Of a stretch of 64,000 bases of DNA, positions 28,465-37,511 are shown one piece after another. Below the pieces are notes generated by a model. It was given only the letters and a program-made list of their open reading frames with translations, made no database searches and had not been told where the DNA came from. The stretch's first letter is position 1, and every line of letters begins with the position of its first letter. Origin of the DNA: Polynucleobacter asymbioticus QLW-P1DMWA-1 (GTDB taxonomy: Bacteria > Pseudomonadota > Gammaproteobacteria > Burkholderiales > Burkholderiaceae). A program made the position numbers and the translations under genes. Location of the stretch: positions 372,001-436,000 of the forward strand of contig NC_009379.1 of assembly GCF_000016345.1 (NCBI RefSeq), read 5' to 3'.

Positions 28465-29211
28465 ATGACTGCTTCTCACGCCTTGGAATTGGGTATCAAT
28501 ATTGATCACGTCGCTACCTTGCGAAATGCGCGAGGTACGATATATCCCGACCCCCTGAGAGCGGCTCAGCTTGCAGAATCGGCAGGCGCTGATTTAATTA
28601 CCTTGCACTTACGCGAAGATCGTCGCCATATTAAAGATGCAGACTTATTCGCATTGCGACCATTAATTAAAACCCGCATGAATTTAGAGTGTGCCGTTAC
28701 TCCTGAAATGATCGACATTGCATGCAAGGTAAAGCCACATGATGTGTGCTTAGTACCTGAGAAGCGGGAAGAGGTCACTACCGAAGGTGGTTTGGATGTA
28801 GTGGGCCACTATGAAGCTGTTAAAGCGGCCACCTCCCAACTAAAGAACGCAGGCATTCGCGTATCTTTATTTATTGATCCTGAAGAAAAGCAAATTCAGG
28901 CAGCAAAAGATATTGGCGCGACAGTGGTTGAATTGCATACTGGTCGTTATGCTGACTTATCAGGATCAGAGCAGGTTGTTGAATTAGAGCGTATTCGAAA
29001 AGCAGCAAAGTTCGGAAAAAGCATCGGCTTGAGAGTCAATGCTGGCCACGGATTACATGAGGGAAATGTCATGCCTATGGCTGCTATTGATGAATTGTCA
29101 GAGCTCAATATTGGTCATGCGATAGTGGCTGAGGCTTTATTTAAGGGTTGGCAGAAAGCCATCACTGACATGAAGGCTCTGATGGTTCAAGGTAGAAATA
29201 ATCAAAAATGA
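28465..29211 (+). CDS. pdxJ: Pyridoxine 5'-phosphate synthase
   Basis: Final ring-closing step of DXP-dependent vitamin B6 synthesis, from 1-deoxyxylulose 5-phosphate and aminoacetone phosphate. The 248 residues include [16 protein letters not shown] at the N-terminus, HLREDRRHI, and [14 protein letters not shown]. All are strict PdxJ motifs in a TIM barrel. It overlaps acpS by 4 bases, the conserved pdxJ-acpS coupling. Confidence 0.98.
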   Translation: MTASHALELGINIDHVATLRNARGTIYPDPLRAAQLAESAGADLITLHLREDRRHIKDADLFALRPLIKTRMNLECAVTPEMIDIACKVKPHDVCLVPEKREEVTTEGGLDVVGHYEAVKAATSQLKNAGIRVSLFIDPEEKQIQAAKDIGATVVELHTGRYADLSGSEQVVELERIRKAAKFGKSIGLRVNAGHGLHEGNVMPMAAIDELSELNIGHAIVAEALFKGWQKAITDMKALMVQGRNNQK

Positions 29212-29600
29212 TCATCGGCATCGGCACTGACATTTTGCAGATAGAGCGTTTACAGGCTGCTTACGATCGCACGAACGGTCGCCTGGCTGAAAAGGTGCTT
29301 GGCCCAGATGAGATGCTGGTGTTCAAGCACCGTCTTGCTAGAAATCACAAACGAGGCATAGCGTTTTTAGCAACGCGCTTTGCTGCTAAAGAAGCATTCT
29401 CAAAGGCAATTGGCTTAGGTATGCATATGCCAATGACTTGGCGCTCATTGCAAACTTTAAATGAGCCTAGCGGAAAACCAATCACCTCATACTTGGGCGC
29501 GCTAGCTCAATTTATGGCGGAAAAGAATTGGGAAGCACATATTACTGTGAGTGATGAGCAAGATATGGCAATTGCCCATGTGATCGTTACTCAAAAATAA
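29208..29600 (+). CDS. acpS: Holo-[acyl-carrier-protein] synthase
   Basis: Transfers 4'-phosphopantetheine from CoA to Ser37 of ACP. The 130 residues start with [14 protein letters not shown], with the metal-binding Asp, followed by [17 protein letters not shown], the second signature with the Glu ligand. It is translationally coupled to pdxJ and works on the acpP product encoded 9 kb upstream. Confidence 0.97.
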   Translation: MIIGIGTDILQIERLQAAYDRTNGRLAEKVLGPDEMLVFKHRLARNHKRGIAFLATRFAAKEAFSKAIGLGMHMPMTWRSLQTLNEPSGKPITSYLGALAQFMAEKNWEAHITVSDEQDMAIAHVIVTQK

Positions 29601-29634
29601 TCACCAGAAATCAAGTATTTATATAGAGGAAGAA

Positions 29635-30708
29635 ATGAGTAAAGCGACTATGAATCCAGGGCCAATTACATTGGATGTGGTGGGTCAGGTCTTAAATGCA
29701 GAAGACCGTCGCCGGATCTTGCATCCCCTCACTGGTGGCGTGATTTTATTTGGCCGTAATTTTGCCAATCGCAAGCAGCTTACTAAGCTCACCGCAGATA
29801 TTAAAAAGCTTCGCCCTGATGTCTTGATTTCGATTGACCATGAAGGTGGGCGAGTTCAGCGCGCTAAGACCGATGGCTTTACTCATTTACCCGCTATGCG
29901 TAAATTAGGAGAGTTGTGGGGCGCTAAACATCATTCTTCTCATGCCGCTGAATCAGCTGCTCTAGCAATGGCAGCAGCAACTGCTTGTGGTTATGTTTTG
30001 GCAGCTGAGCTGCGAGCATGTGGCGTTGACTTTAGCTTTACACCAGTACTCGATTTAGATTTTGGTCGTAGCGGCGTCATTGGTGACCGTTCATTTAGTC
30101 GTGATCCCCAAATCGTATTTGTATTAGCAAAGAGTCTGAATGAAGGTTTACGTTTAGGCGGAATGGAGAATTGCGGCAAGCACTTCCCGGGACATGGTTG
30201 GGCAGAGGCGGATTCTCATGTGGCGATTCCAGTGGATGAACGTTCTCTTCAAGAAATTCTGAATGATGATGCTAAGCCCTATGAGTGGCTAGATTTAAGC
30301 CTTGCTGCAGTGATGCCGGCCCATGTGATTTACCCTAAGGTTGATAGTAATCCTGCAGGCTTCTCAAAAATCTGGCTACATTCCATTTTGCGCCAAGAAT
30401 TAGGTTTTGAGGGCGTGATCTTTAGTGACGATCTCTCAATGGAGGGTGCAAGTGTTGCTGGATCAGTGGTTAAAGGCGCTGAGCTGGCCTTAGAGGCGGG
30501 TTGTGATGCAGTGTTGATCTGTAATCGACCTGATTTGGCAGATCAGCTTCTTAGCAAGCTCAAAGTCTCCAAAACCAAGCTGGACGAGTCTAAAAGGCGC
30601 TTAAATAGGCTCATGCCAACTTCCCCTGCAGTAGCCTGGGATTTATTGCAGAATGAGCCAGAGTATCAGCATGCTAAAGGTTTACTCAAGCAGTTCAATT
30701 TAATTTGA
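29635..30708 (+). CDS. nagZ: Beta-N-acetylhexosaminidase NagZ
   Basis: Cytoplasmic GH3 enzyme that removes GlcNAc from recycled muropeptides. The 357 residues include SIDHEGGRVQR, the KHFPGHGWAEADSHVAIP loop with catalytic His and Asp residues, and the nucleophile Asp in VIFSDDLSMEGA. The length fits the single-domain gram-negative form. It closes the plsX-to-nagZ plus-strand run. Confidence 0.96.
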   Translation: MSKATMNPGPITLDVVGQVLNAEDRRRILHPLTGGVILFGRNFANRKQLTKLTADIKKLRPDVLISIDHEGGRVQRAKTDGFTHLPAMRKLGELWGAKHHSSHAAESAALAMAAATACGYVLAAELRACGVDFSFTPVLDLDFGRSGVIGDRSFSRDPQIVFVLAKSLNEGLRLGGMENCGKHFPGHGWAEADSHVAIPVDERSLQEILNDDAKPYEWLDLSLAAVMPAHVIYPKVDSNPAGFSKIWLHSILRQELGFEGVIFSDDLSMEGASVAGSVVKGAELALEAGCDAVLICNRPDLADQLLSKLKVSKTKLDESKRRLNRLMPTSPAVAWDLLQNEPEYQHAKGLLKQFNLI

Positions 30709-30736
30709 GTGTCATTTCAATCGAGAGGATCGCAAT

Positions 30737-31474
30737 ATGAAAAAAAGTTTTCTTAGCTTAGTCTTACTTGCTTCATCGACTGTCGTCTTTAGCGCTGGCG
30801 ATTCCCATTGGGGCTACGAAGGTAAAACGGGCCCTGATAATTGGGGTAATTTGAGTCCCGAGTTCGCTACTTGTAAGTTGGGCCAGCAACAAGCGCCAAT
30901 TGATATTCCAACAAAGTCTTTAGGCAAAGCAACTGCGGCAATTAAGCCTGCTTACAAAGCTTCAGCTGGCGAAATTATTAATAACGGACATACCATTCAA
31001 GTTGCCCTATCGGATGCTGGCGGCGCCAATTTATCTGGTGTCGATTACAAGTTTTTACAAATGCATTTTCATGCGCCTGGCGAAGAAAAGGTTGACGGAA
31101 AGTCATACCCATTTAATGCTCACTTAGTGCATCAGAGTGCTGATGGTAAGTTAGCAGTGATTGGAGTGTTCTTTAAAGAAGGCACTGAAAACCCAGTATT
31201 CAAAGAGGCATTTGCGCAAATGCCTAGCGCAGAAGGAAAAGTAGCCATTAAGGGAAAGATCGATCCTAGTGGGCTACTCCCTAAATCGCTTGCTTACTAT
31301 AGCTACACAGGTTCCTTGACAACCCCTCCCTGTAGTGAAGGTGTCACTTTCTACATCCTGAAAACCCCAATGGAAATGTCTAAAGCGCAGTTAGAGCAAT
31401 TTAGAAAACTCTACCCTATGAATGCTCGTCCAACATTCCCATTGAACGGCCGCAAGATCACTGAAACGAATTAA
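30737..31474 (+). CDS. Alpha-type carbonic anhydrase, periplasmic
   Basis: Hydrates CO2 to bicarbonate in the periplasm. A signal peptide covers residues 1-20 (SFLSLVLLASSTVVFSAG), followed by HWGYEGKTGPDNWGNL, the alpha-class start. The zinc ligands are His110, His112 and His129 (LQMHFHAPGEE and NAHLVHQ), spaced as in other bacterial alpha enzymes, and SLTTPPCSEGV follows. The 245 residues match the family. It lies 28 bases after nagZ but is functionally unrelated to it, and ends at a perfect bidirectional terminator. Confidence 0.95.
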   Translation: MKKSFLSLVLLASSTVVFSAGDSHWGYEGKTGPDNWGNLSPEFATCKLGQQQAPIDIPTKSLGKATAAIKPAYKASAGEIINNGHTIQVALSDAGGANLSGVDYKFLQMHFHAPGEEKVDGKSYPFNAHLVHQSADGKLAVIGVFFKEGTENPVFKEAFAQMPSAEGKVAIKGKIDPSGLLPKSLAYYSYTGSLTTPPCSEGVTFYILKTPMEMSKAQLEQFRKLYPMNARPTFPLNGRKITETN

Positions 31475-31513
31475 TGCACGTTGCTTCAGTGAGGCGTTCT
31501 AGGTAATGGCAAT

Positions 31514-31541
31514 AAAAAAGCCCGGCATGCCGGGCTTTTTT
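31514..31541. terminator. Perfect-palindrome bidirectional terminator
   Basis: A 28-base perfect palindrome: GCCCGGCATGCCGGGC flanked by six A and six T. It separates the carbonic anhydrase gene (+) from efp (-) and can end both transcripts. Confidence 0.92.
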
Positions 31542-31560
31542 AACATCTGTAGCTAGCTAA

Positions 31561-32121
31561 TTAGTTAGCGCGGCTGCGGTACTCACCTGTGCGAGTATCG
31601 ATTTCAATCTTGTCACCAGTGTTGCAGAACAATGGAACTTGCAGTTCATAGCCAGTTGCCAATTTGGCGTTCTTTAATACCTTGCCTGAGCTGGTGTCGC
31701 CTTTAACTGCTGGCTCTGTGTAAATGATTTCGCGAACGAGTGAGTTAGGCATTGCTACTGAAAGTGCTTTACCTTCGTAGAACACTACTTCGCATGGCAT
31801 GCTTTCTTCGAGGTAGTTCAAGGCATCACCCATGAACTCAGCCTCAACTTCATACTGGTTGTATTCAGTATCCATGAATACATACATTGGATCTGCAAAG
31901 TAAGAGTAGGTGCATTCTTTTTTGTCGAGAATCACAACATCAAATTTGTCATCAGCTTTGAAAACACCTTCGTTCGGTGCGCCAGTTAACAAATTCTTAA
32001 ATTTCATTTTCACAACGGATGAGTTGCGGCCGGAGCGGCTGTATTCTGCTTTTAAAACGACCATGGCATCAGTGCCGATCATTACTACGTTACCAACGCG
32101 GAGTTCTTGTGCTGTTTTCAT
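31561..32121 (-). CDS. efp: Elongation factor P (Arg32 type)
   Basis: Relieves ribosome stalling at polyproline stretches. The 186 residues form three beta-barrel domains, ending in the conserved [18 protein letters not shown]. The tip loop reads [10 protein letters not shown], placing Arg at position 32, not the Lys modified by EpmA/EpmB. Arg32-type factors are activated by rhamnosylation by EarP, whose gene lies immediately upstream on the same strand at 32209. Confidence 0.97.
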   Translation of the reverse strand: MKTAQELRVGNVVMIGTDAMVVLKAEYSRSGRNSSVVKMKFKNLLTGAPNEGVFKADDKFDVVILDKKECTYSYFADPMYVFMDTEYNQYEVEAEFMGDALNYLEESMPCEVVFYEGKALSVAMPNSLVREIIYTEPAVKGDTSSGKVLKNAKLATGYELQVPLFCNTGDKIEIDTRTGEYRSRAN

Positions 32122-32208
32122 CTTGCTATTCCTGGGTGCAGAGTTGTTTTTCTGCGGTTTTTATCAAAAACAAGATTGTAACCGCCCGAAAGCCTTTATT
32201 GCTTGGCC

Positions 32209-33285
32209 TTAGGCAATAAACCGCACTAGACGGGCTGCCAAGCCCCCATCCCCCTGTTTTTCGAGTAAATGGGTGCGCCAAGCTTGCGCATGCTTATTCC
32301 AGATTTGGAGTGAATTAAACCAATCGCTTGGCATGGCCCATGTCATCGCTGCTATCGTTGCCAGTTTTAAATCTTGACTAGCATCTGATAGATATAGATC
32401 TAAGAAGGCGGCTAATTTAACTTCGTGCGCGCGATCTTCTTGTGGGTAGATATGCCAAATGAAGGGTTTGCCTGCAAGTTGCGCTCGAATAAATGAATCT
32501 TCTCCACGAACAATATTGAAGTCACATTGCGATAGCACCCAGTCATATTCATCCTGAGAAACAAAGGGCATTGAGAATAGCTTTAGATTGTTAGGCAGCT
32601 CAATAGGTTGCTCACCATATAAATTTAATTGTTCTGCGTGACCATGGGCTAGCAAAATGTCGACGTTTTCACCAAGCGCTGCTAAATCACTGAGCCATTT
32701 GCGTAAAGGTGCGCCAGGATAACAAAAGATACTGATGCGTTTTGCATTGGGACGAAGTGTTGACCAAAGGGCTTGTAGATCTTTCGGAATTTGGTTTTCT
32801 ACTAAGCTGCCAATGGGTGGAATGGGGTCCAGTAAAAGACCGCCCACATCATCTTGAAAGCCTGGAAAGAAAAAATATTTTGGAATGCCATGGGATTGAG
32901 GTGATGCCTTTCCATGAAATTCAGATACCCAAGGCTCTGCGCTCAAATACTCTAAATTAATAATGATGGGTTTAATCGGGGCAATAAAGAGATTCGTTAG
33001 ATAGCGCTCCGGAAGTTCGCAGCCGAAAGCCTCCACTACCACATCGGGAACTTTAACGGGATGGCGCACATTTTCATGGCTAGCCTCCCATGGCTGGATA
33101 TCGATTTTTTCTTTAATCCTGGGATCCACTCCGGAAGCGAGTAAATTGAGGGTTGGCAGATCATCGCAAAAAATGCGCACCTCTTGGCCGTGAAGACTTG
33201 ATAAGCTTCGGGCTAGTCGCCAGCAAACACCGGCATCACCATAGTTATCGACGATTTGGCAGAAAATATCCCAACGCATGAGCAA
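32209..33285 (-). CDS. earP: EF-P arginine rhamnosyltransferase EarP
   Basis: Attaches rhamnose from TDP-rhamnose to Arg32 of EF-P. The 358 residues start [24 protein letters not shown], with the conserved Asp residues near position 13-17, and contain the C-terminal [19 protein letters not shown] motif, whose Glu and Asp bind the donor nucleotide. The protein is a GT-B fold inverting glycosyltransferase (formerly DUF2331). It is upstream of efp, the usual pairing. The TDP-rhamnose genes are not in the window. Its start overlaps the divergent uvrC start by 8 bases. Confidence 0.95.
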   Translation of the reverse strand: MLMRWDIFCQIVDNYGDAGVCWRLARSLSSLHGQEVRIFCDDLPTLNLLASGVDPRIKEKIDIQPWEASHENVRHPVKVPDVVVEAFGCELPERYLTNLFIAPIKPIIINLEYLSAEPWVSEFHGKASPQSHGIPKYFFFPGFQDDVGGLLLDPIPPIGSLVENQIPKDLQALWSTLRPNAKRISIFCYPGAPLRKWLSDLAALGENVDILLAHGHAEQLNLYGEQPIELPNNLKLFSMPFVSQDEYDWVLSQCDFNIVRGEDSFIRAQLAGKPFIWHIYPQEDRAHEVKLAAFLDLYLSDASQDLKLATIAAMTWAMPSDWFNSLQIWNKHAQAWRTHLLEKQGDGGLAARLVRFIA

Positions 33286-35194
33286 TTCGCTTTTTGAAAC
33301 CCTTCAGCAGGACGTTAAACGGCTACCCGGATTGCCGGGGGTATATCGCTTTTTTGACGAAGCAGGGAATATTTTGTATGTTGGCAAAGCTCGTAATCTC
33401 AAAAAGCGGGTTTCTAGTTATTTTCAGCGTACACAGCTCTCGCCGCGCATTGAATTAATGGTGGGCAAAATTGCCCGCTATGAAACAACGGTAACACGGA
33501 CAGAAACTGAAGCTCTTATTCTAGAGAACAATCTCATTAAAGAGTTAGCGCCCCCATTTAATATTTTGTTTCGGGATGACAAGTCTTATCCCTACGTGAT
33601 GTTAACGGGTCACCAATTTCCACGTTTGGCGTCTTATCGAGGCAAGGTCGATAAGCGCAATCATTATTTCGGACCCTTCCCGAATAGTTGGGCAGTACGC
33701 AATAGCGTACAAATTCTGCAAAAAGTGTTTCGCCTGAGAACGTGCGAAGACTCCGTCTTTAAAAATCGCAGCCGCCCGTGTTTGCTGCATCAAATTCATC
33801 GCTGTAGCGCTCCTTGTGTTGGGCGTTTAAGTGTGGAGCAATATAGTCAAGATGTAGCACAAGCAACGCGCTTTTTAGAGGGCGACCATAGCCGAGTTTT
33901 ATCCGAATTAGAAAAAGAGATGCATGTGCATAGTGAAGCCATGGAGTTTGAGATGGCCGCTATATTGCGTGATCGAATCGCTGATCTTTCTAGTGTCTTA
34001 CAACAGCAAGCAATGGATACGGTTGCCGAAGGAGAGGGTGATGTAGACGTTATTGCGGTTGCTCTGATGGAGGGTATGGTCTGCGTGAACTTAGCAATGG
34101 TGCGTGGCGGTAGGCATCTTGGAGATAGGGCTTACTTCCCCAAGGGCTTGCGCTCTTCCTCCGGTGAATTGCCATCGCCAACAGAAATTTTAGAAGCCTT
34201 CATCGCTCAGCATTATTTAGATGAGACCGCTGGAGAAGAGGTGTCGGTAACGAATTTAATTCCACCGGTCATTGTGATGAATCATGCCTTGCAGGCAGCC
34301 GGTGATGAAATTACAACTCTGAGTGAGAGTCCGCCAGAAGACTTACATGATTTATTAAATGCTCAGGCTGGTCGAAAAATTACCTTCTTACATCAGCCCC
34401 AAGGCCAACGACGCCATTGGCTTGCGATGGCAGAAGGCAATGCCAAGATTGCTTTAACAAAACGCTTGGTAGAGACAGGCGGTCAGTTAGCTCGGGCACG
34501 TGCCTTAGTGGATATTCTGAGTTTGGACTTAGAGGGCTTAGAACATTTGCGTATTGAATGTTTTGATATTAGCCATACTTCAGGTGAGGCTACTCAAGCA
34601 TCTTGTGTTGTCTATGCAAAAAATGCCATGCAGTCGAGTGAGTATCGTAGATTTAATATCAATGACATTACCCCTGGCGATGACTACGCAGCAATGCGCC
34701 AGGTATTACAAAGACGGTATGCCAATTTCCAGGAACTTCCCCCAGAAAAAATGCCACAAGTCATTTTGGTTGATGGCGGTAAAGGCCAGGTAGAAATGGC
34801 TCGTCAAGTGCTTACAGAATTTGGTATGGATGTTAGTCTGATTGTTGGTGTCGCCAAAGGGGAGGGTCGAAAAGTTGGCCTAGAGACCTTGATTTTTGCT
34901 GATGGTCGCGAACCCCTGGAGCTTGGTATTGATAGTGCTGCCTTGTTATTGGTTGCCCAAATTCGAGATGAGGCACATCGGTTTGCCATTACCGGCATGC
35001 GTGCCAAGCGTGCAAAAGCAAGAACAGTCTCTCGTTTAGAGGAGATCGAGGGTATTGGGGCCAAGCGACGACAGAAGTTACTTGCTCGCTTTGGTGGTCT
35101 GAAAGGGGTAGCTAATGCCAGTATTGAAGAGATTGCTAGTGTGGAGGGGGTTTCTCTTACTCTTGCAGAGCAGATTTATCGTCAACTCCATTAG
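33278..35194 (+). CDS. uvrC: Excinuclease ABC subunit C
   Basis: Makes both incisions around bulky DNA lesions in nucleotide excision repair. Of 638 residues, the GIY-YIG nuclease is at about 15-95 ([20 protein letters not shown]), a UVR motif is near 205-240, the RNase-H-like nuclease is around 390-540 ([28 protein letters not shown]), and a tandem helix-hairpin-helix domain ends the protein ([19 protein letters not shown]). It overlaps the divergent earP start, so the two share promoter DNA. pgsA follows on the same strand, as in many proteobacteria. Confidence 0.98.
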   Translation: MSNSLFETLQQDVKRLPGLPGVYRFFDEAGNILYVGKARNLKKRVSSYFQRTQLSPRIELMVGKIARYETTVTRTETEALILENNLIKELAPPFNILFRDDKSYPYVMLTGHQFPRLASYRGKVDKRNHYFGPFPNSWAVRNSVQILQKVFRLRTCEDSVFKNRSRPCLLHQIHRCSAPCVGRLSVEQYSQDVAQATRFLEGDHSRVLSELEKEMHVHSEAMEFEMAAILRDRIADLSSVLQQQAMDTVAEGEGDVDVIAVALMEGMVCVNLAMVRGGRHLGDRAYFPKGLRSSSGELPSPTEILEAFIAQHYLDETAGEEVSVTNLIPPVIVMNHALQAAGDEITTLSESPPEDLHDLLNAQAGRKITFLHQPQGQRRHWLAMAEGNAKIALTKRLVETGGQLARARALVDILSLDLEGLEHLRIECFDISHTSGEATQASCVVYAKNAMQSSEYRRFNINDITPGDDYAAMRQVLQRRYANFQELPPEKMPQVILVDGGKGQVEMARQVLTEFGMDVSLIVGVAKGEGRKVGLETLIFADGREPLELGIDSAALLLVAQIRDEAHRFAITGMRAKRAKARTVSRLEEIEGIGAKRRQKLLARFGGLKGVANASIEEIASVEGVSLTLAEQIYRQLH

Positions 35195-35228
35195 CCTCTA
35201 TCTTGCTTATTTAGTTTATGCTTAGCCA

Positions 35229-35804
35229 ATGCCATTCAATCTACCAATCGCTTTAACCTGGTTGCGTGTTGCAGCAATTCCATTGCTGGTGGCTATCTTT
35301 TATCTCCCCAATACCTGGCTGACACCTTTTGATAAAAATCTCTTTGCCGTGGTGATTTTTATTTCTGCTGCAATCACCGATTGGTTGGATGGATTTCTGG
35401 CGCGTCGTCTCAAACAAGAATCTGCTTTTGGGCAATTTTTAGATCCGGTTGCAGATAAGTTAATCGTGGCAGCAGCGCTATTGGTATTACTCAATTTAGA
35501 TCGTGTGCAAGTTTGGGTAGCGCTCGTAATCATCGGCCGAGAAATTACGATTTCTGCTTTAAGGGAGTGGATGGCATTACTCGGGGCTGGTAAAAGCGTG
35601 GCAGTTCACATGGTAGGCAAGCTAAAAACGACTGCTCAACTCGTTGCTATTCCTTTTTTATTGCTGAATGACACCTTATTTGGTTGGCTAGATTGCGCCA
35701 AGATTGGTACTTGGTTAATTTGGATTGCTGCCTTTTTGACTCTATGGTCAATGTTTTATTACCTTAAAAAGGCTTTGCCACAGCTCGCCGGCAAAATAGA
35801 TTAA
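35229..35804 (+). CDS. pgsA: CDP-diacylglycerol--glycerol-3-phosphate 3-phosphatidyltransferase
   Basis: Makes phosphatidylglycerol phosphate, the committed step to PG and cardiolipin. The 191 residues contain several membrane helices and the CDP-alcohol phosphotransferase motif DWLDGFLARRLKQESAFG followed by FLDPVADK, with all Asp residues present. It follows uvrC by 34 bases and precedes tRNA-Gly. Confidence 0.97.
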   Translation: MPFNLPIALTWLRVAAIPLLVAIFYLPNTWLTPFDKNLFAVVIFISAAITDWLDGFLARRLKQESAFGQFLDPVADKLIVAAALLVLLNLDRVQVWVALVIIGREITISALREWMALLGAGKSVAVHMVGKLKTTAQLVAIPFLLLNDTLFGWLDCAKIGTWLIWIAAFLTLWSMFYYLKKALPQLAGKID

Positions 35805-35842
35805 ATCCCCGGGAGTCATGTCTGGAAAGGCTTTAGCTGGTA

Positions 35843-35868
35843 AAAGTAGTCCTCTCAGCCTCTACTTT
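35843..35868 (+). terminator. Weak hairpin between pgsA and tRNA-Gly
   Basis: AAAGTAG and CTACTTT form a 7-bp stem with a 12-base loop and a short pyrimidine tail. It may end the uvrC-pgsA transcript before the tRNA genes; without a clean T-run, it is a weak call. Confidence 0.35.
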
Positions 35869-35921
35869 CTCATGGAAAAATGCTTTCTTGGCGATTGTTT
35901 GTTAAACTATTGCCCTGTTAT

Positions 35922-35997
35922 GCGGGAATAGCTCAGCTGGTAGAGCGATACCTTGCCAAGGTATAGGTCGGGAGTTCGAACCTCCTTTCCCGCTCCA
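35922..35997 (+). tRNA. tRNA-Gly (GCC)
   Basis: A 76-base cloverleaf with acceptor stem GCGGGAA/TTCCCGC, D-loop AGCTCAGCTGGTAGAGC, anticodon loop CTTGCCAAG giving GCC, T-arm GGAGTTCGAACCTCC, and an encoded CCA. It is the first of a Gly-Cys tRNA pair downstream of pgsA. Confidence 0.98.
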
Positions 35998-36003
35998 AGT
36001 TCG

Positions 36004-36033
36004 ATGGGAAGCCCTCAAAAGCTTCCCATTTTT
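36004..36033 (+). terminator. Hairpin terminator between the two tRNA genes
   Basis: ATGGGAAGC and GCTTCCCAT form a 9-bp stem with an 8-base loop, followed by TTTT. Its position suggests that tRNA-Gly and tRNA-Cys are at least partly separate transcripts, or that the hairpin serves as a processing site. Confidence 0.6.
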
Positions 36034-36046
36034 GATTTAGGTATTT

Positions 36047-36120
36047 GGCGCGTTGGCCGAGTGGTTAGGCAGGAGCCTGCAAAGCTTCGTACGGGGGTTC
36101 GATTCCCTCACGCGCCTCCA
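36047..36120 (+). tRNA. tRNA-Cys (GCA)
   Basis: A 74-base cloverleaf: acceptor stem GGCGCGT/ACGCGCC, anticodon stem GGAGC/GCTTC around CTGCAAA giving anticodon GCA, T-arm GGGGGTTCGATTCCCTC, and an encoded CCA. Confidence 0.97.
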
Positions 36121-36130
36121 GTAATTTGCC

Positions 36131-36158
36131 TTGACGAAATAGGTGCATCACCTAAAAT
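36131..36158 (+). promoter_or_regulatory. Promoter with palindrome in spacer, upstream of lipoprotein gene
   Basis: TTGACG (36131-36136) and TAAAAT (36153-36158) are 16 bases apart, a good sigma-70 match. The spacer holds the palindrome AGGTGCATCACCT (36141-36153), placed where a repressor would block RNA polymerase. The regulator is unknown. Confidence 0.5.
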
Positions 36159-36205
36159 ACTTTCAGTTAATGTAAGTATGTAGCGTCATTAAATAAGAGC
36201 TAATT

Positions 36206-36667
36206 ATGATTAAACTCCACACCCTAAAACTGAGCGCATCGGCGATTTTCTTGTCAGCCTTATTGGGTGCTTGCGCATCATCTGGTGATTCACCAACTGG
36301 CACTCCTGAAGAAGTTCAAGAATTACAGTCGCAACTACTGGGTGATATGTTGTTGCCTCAGGGTGCGCGTTTGAACGGAACAGATTCGATCATTATCGGT
36401 CGCGGTAATGAGTGGGTTGGTAGAGCCGTAGTGAACGCAGTACAAGGCGCTACTGATGTGTACGCATTCTTTCAGTCTGAGTATCCAAAAAATGGTTGGA
36501 CAACGGTCACTGCGGTTAAGGCTAAAACTAGTATCTTGGTTTTTACTAAAGCTGATAGAACTGCAACGATCGAAGTGATGGATGGCTCTCTTGGCGGACC
36601 TAAATCAATCATTATTATTACCTCATCACCAAAGAACGCAAACGTGATAGCGCCAACGCGTAAATAA
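36206..36667 (+). CDS. Predicted lipoprotein, unknown function
   Basis: A 153-residue protein with a type II signal peptide ending in the lipobox LLGAC, so Cys22 or so is lipidated, followed by a Ser/Gly/Asp-rich linker. The mature part contains LLPQGARLNGTDSIIIGRGNEWVGRAVV and FFQSEYPKNGWTTV, giving a small alpha/beta domain. I do not recognise the function. The gene stands alone, with its own promoter (palindrome in spacer) and a strong terminator, so it is regulated independently. Confidence 0.8.
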   Translation: MIKLHTLKLSASAIFLSALLGACASSGDSPTGTPEEVQELQSQLLGDMLLPQGARLNGTDSIIIGRGNEWVGRAVVNAVQGATDVYAFFQSEYPKNGWTTVTAVKAKTSILVFTKADRTATIEVMDGSLGGPKSIIIITSSPKNANVIAPTRK

Positions 36668-36686
36668 TAATTACTGGTCACGCAAT

Positions 36687-36715
36687 AAAAAGGCCTCTAA
36701 GTTAGAGGCCTTTTT
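36687..36715. terminator. Bidirectional terminator between lipoprotein gene and lexA
   Basis: Fourteen-base arms, AAAAAGGCCTCTAA and TTAGAGGCCTTTTT, are separated by a single G. The perfect inverted repeat has a poly-A or poly-T flank on each side and can terminate both convergent genes. Confidence 0.9.
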
Positions 36716-36732
36716 CGTTATAGCGTCTACCC

Positions 36733-37452
36733 TTACAGGCCTTCGGCCCTAATGAGACCAACAGCTTGACCTTCAATAGCGAAGTTGGGTTGACGACTAT
36801 CGACCACAATGTTTTTGAAGTCTGGATTTTCAGCTTGCAATTCAATCACCATTCCATTGGCTGTTTTCTTTTGCTGCCAGCGTTTGACAGTAACTTCATC
36901 ATCTAAGCGAGCAACAACGATATCACCATTGCGAACTTCAGTCGTTTTGCGAACCGCTAAATAATCACCATCCAAGATACCGGCATCGCGCATGCTCATC
37001 CCTTTTACTTTTAATAAGTAATCGGCACCTTTGCTAAATAAGCTCGGATCAATTGGCACTTGTTTTTCAATATGCTCAACTGCCATGATTGGCGAACCAG
37101 CAGCAACTCGTCCAATCAATGGAAGAGTGAGCTGTTGCAATGCACCGGAAGGTAAAGACATCTGACGATATTTATTCGTGTGATGTGTTTGATTAAATCG
37201 TTGTGGAATTCGAATGCCGCGTGAAGTACCAGGTGTTAATTCGATATAACCTTTTTTTGCTAAAGCGCGCAGATGTTCTTCTGCTGCATTTGCTGAAGCA
37301 AAGCCTAATTGAGTGGCGATTTCTGCGCGAGTAGGCGGCAAACCACTTTCATCAATCGCTTTGGTAATGAGTTCCAAAATCTCACTCTGGCGTGGAGTGA
37401 GTTTGGGGAGGGCAGTCAGCTCCTCTGGATAATCGACTGTATTTATGTCCAT
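36733..37452 (-). CDS. lexA: SOS repressor LexA
   Basis: Repressor of the DNA damage response that cleaves itself when RecA is activated. The N-terminal winged helix includes [12 protein letters not shown] and [14 protein letters not shown]. The Ala-Gly cleavage site is in [12 protein letters not shown], the catalytic Ser in [11 protein letters not shown] and the Lys in [10 protein letters not shown] set the start at 37452 (239 residues): the longer frame to 37545 would run through the LexA operator at 37454-37469. There is no clear ribosome site before this ATG, so the mRNA may be leaderless. Confidence 0.95.
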   Translation of the reverse strand: MDINTVDYPEELTALPKLTPRQSEILELITKAIDESGLPPTRAEIATQLGFASANAAEEHLRALAKKGYIELTPGTSRGIRIPQRFNQTHHTNKYRQMSLPSGALQQLTLPLIGRVAAGSPIMAVEHIEKQVPIDPSLFSKGADYLLKVKGMSMRDAGILDGDYLAVRKTTEVRNGDIVVARLDDEVTVKRWQQKKTANGMVIELQAENPDFKNIVVDSRQPNFAIEGQAVGLIRAEGL

Positions 37453-37453
37453 A

Positions 37454-37469
37454 CTGGGATTGTATACAG
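37454..37469. promoter_or_regulatory. LexA operator (SOS box)
   Basis: CTGGGATTGTATACAG fits the CTG-N10-CAG consensus of the proteobacterial LexA box. It ends 1 base from the lexA start codon and overlaps a minus-strand TATACA -10, which explains autorepression. It is also 42 bases upstream of the divergent asparaginase gene. Confidence 0.8.
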
Positions 37470-37511
37470 CACTATTTGATAATTCAAGCAAATTAGAGGG
37501 GATAATGGGGT

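Noticed and set aside
35953..36183. 76-codon frame across tRNA-Gly and tRNA-Cys
   Set aside because: It runs through two complete tRNA cloverleaves and their spacer.
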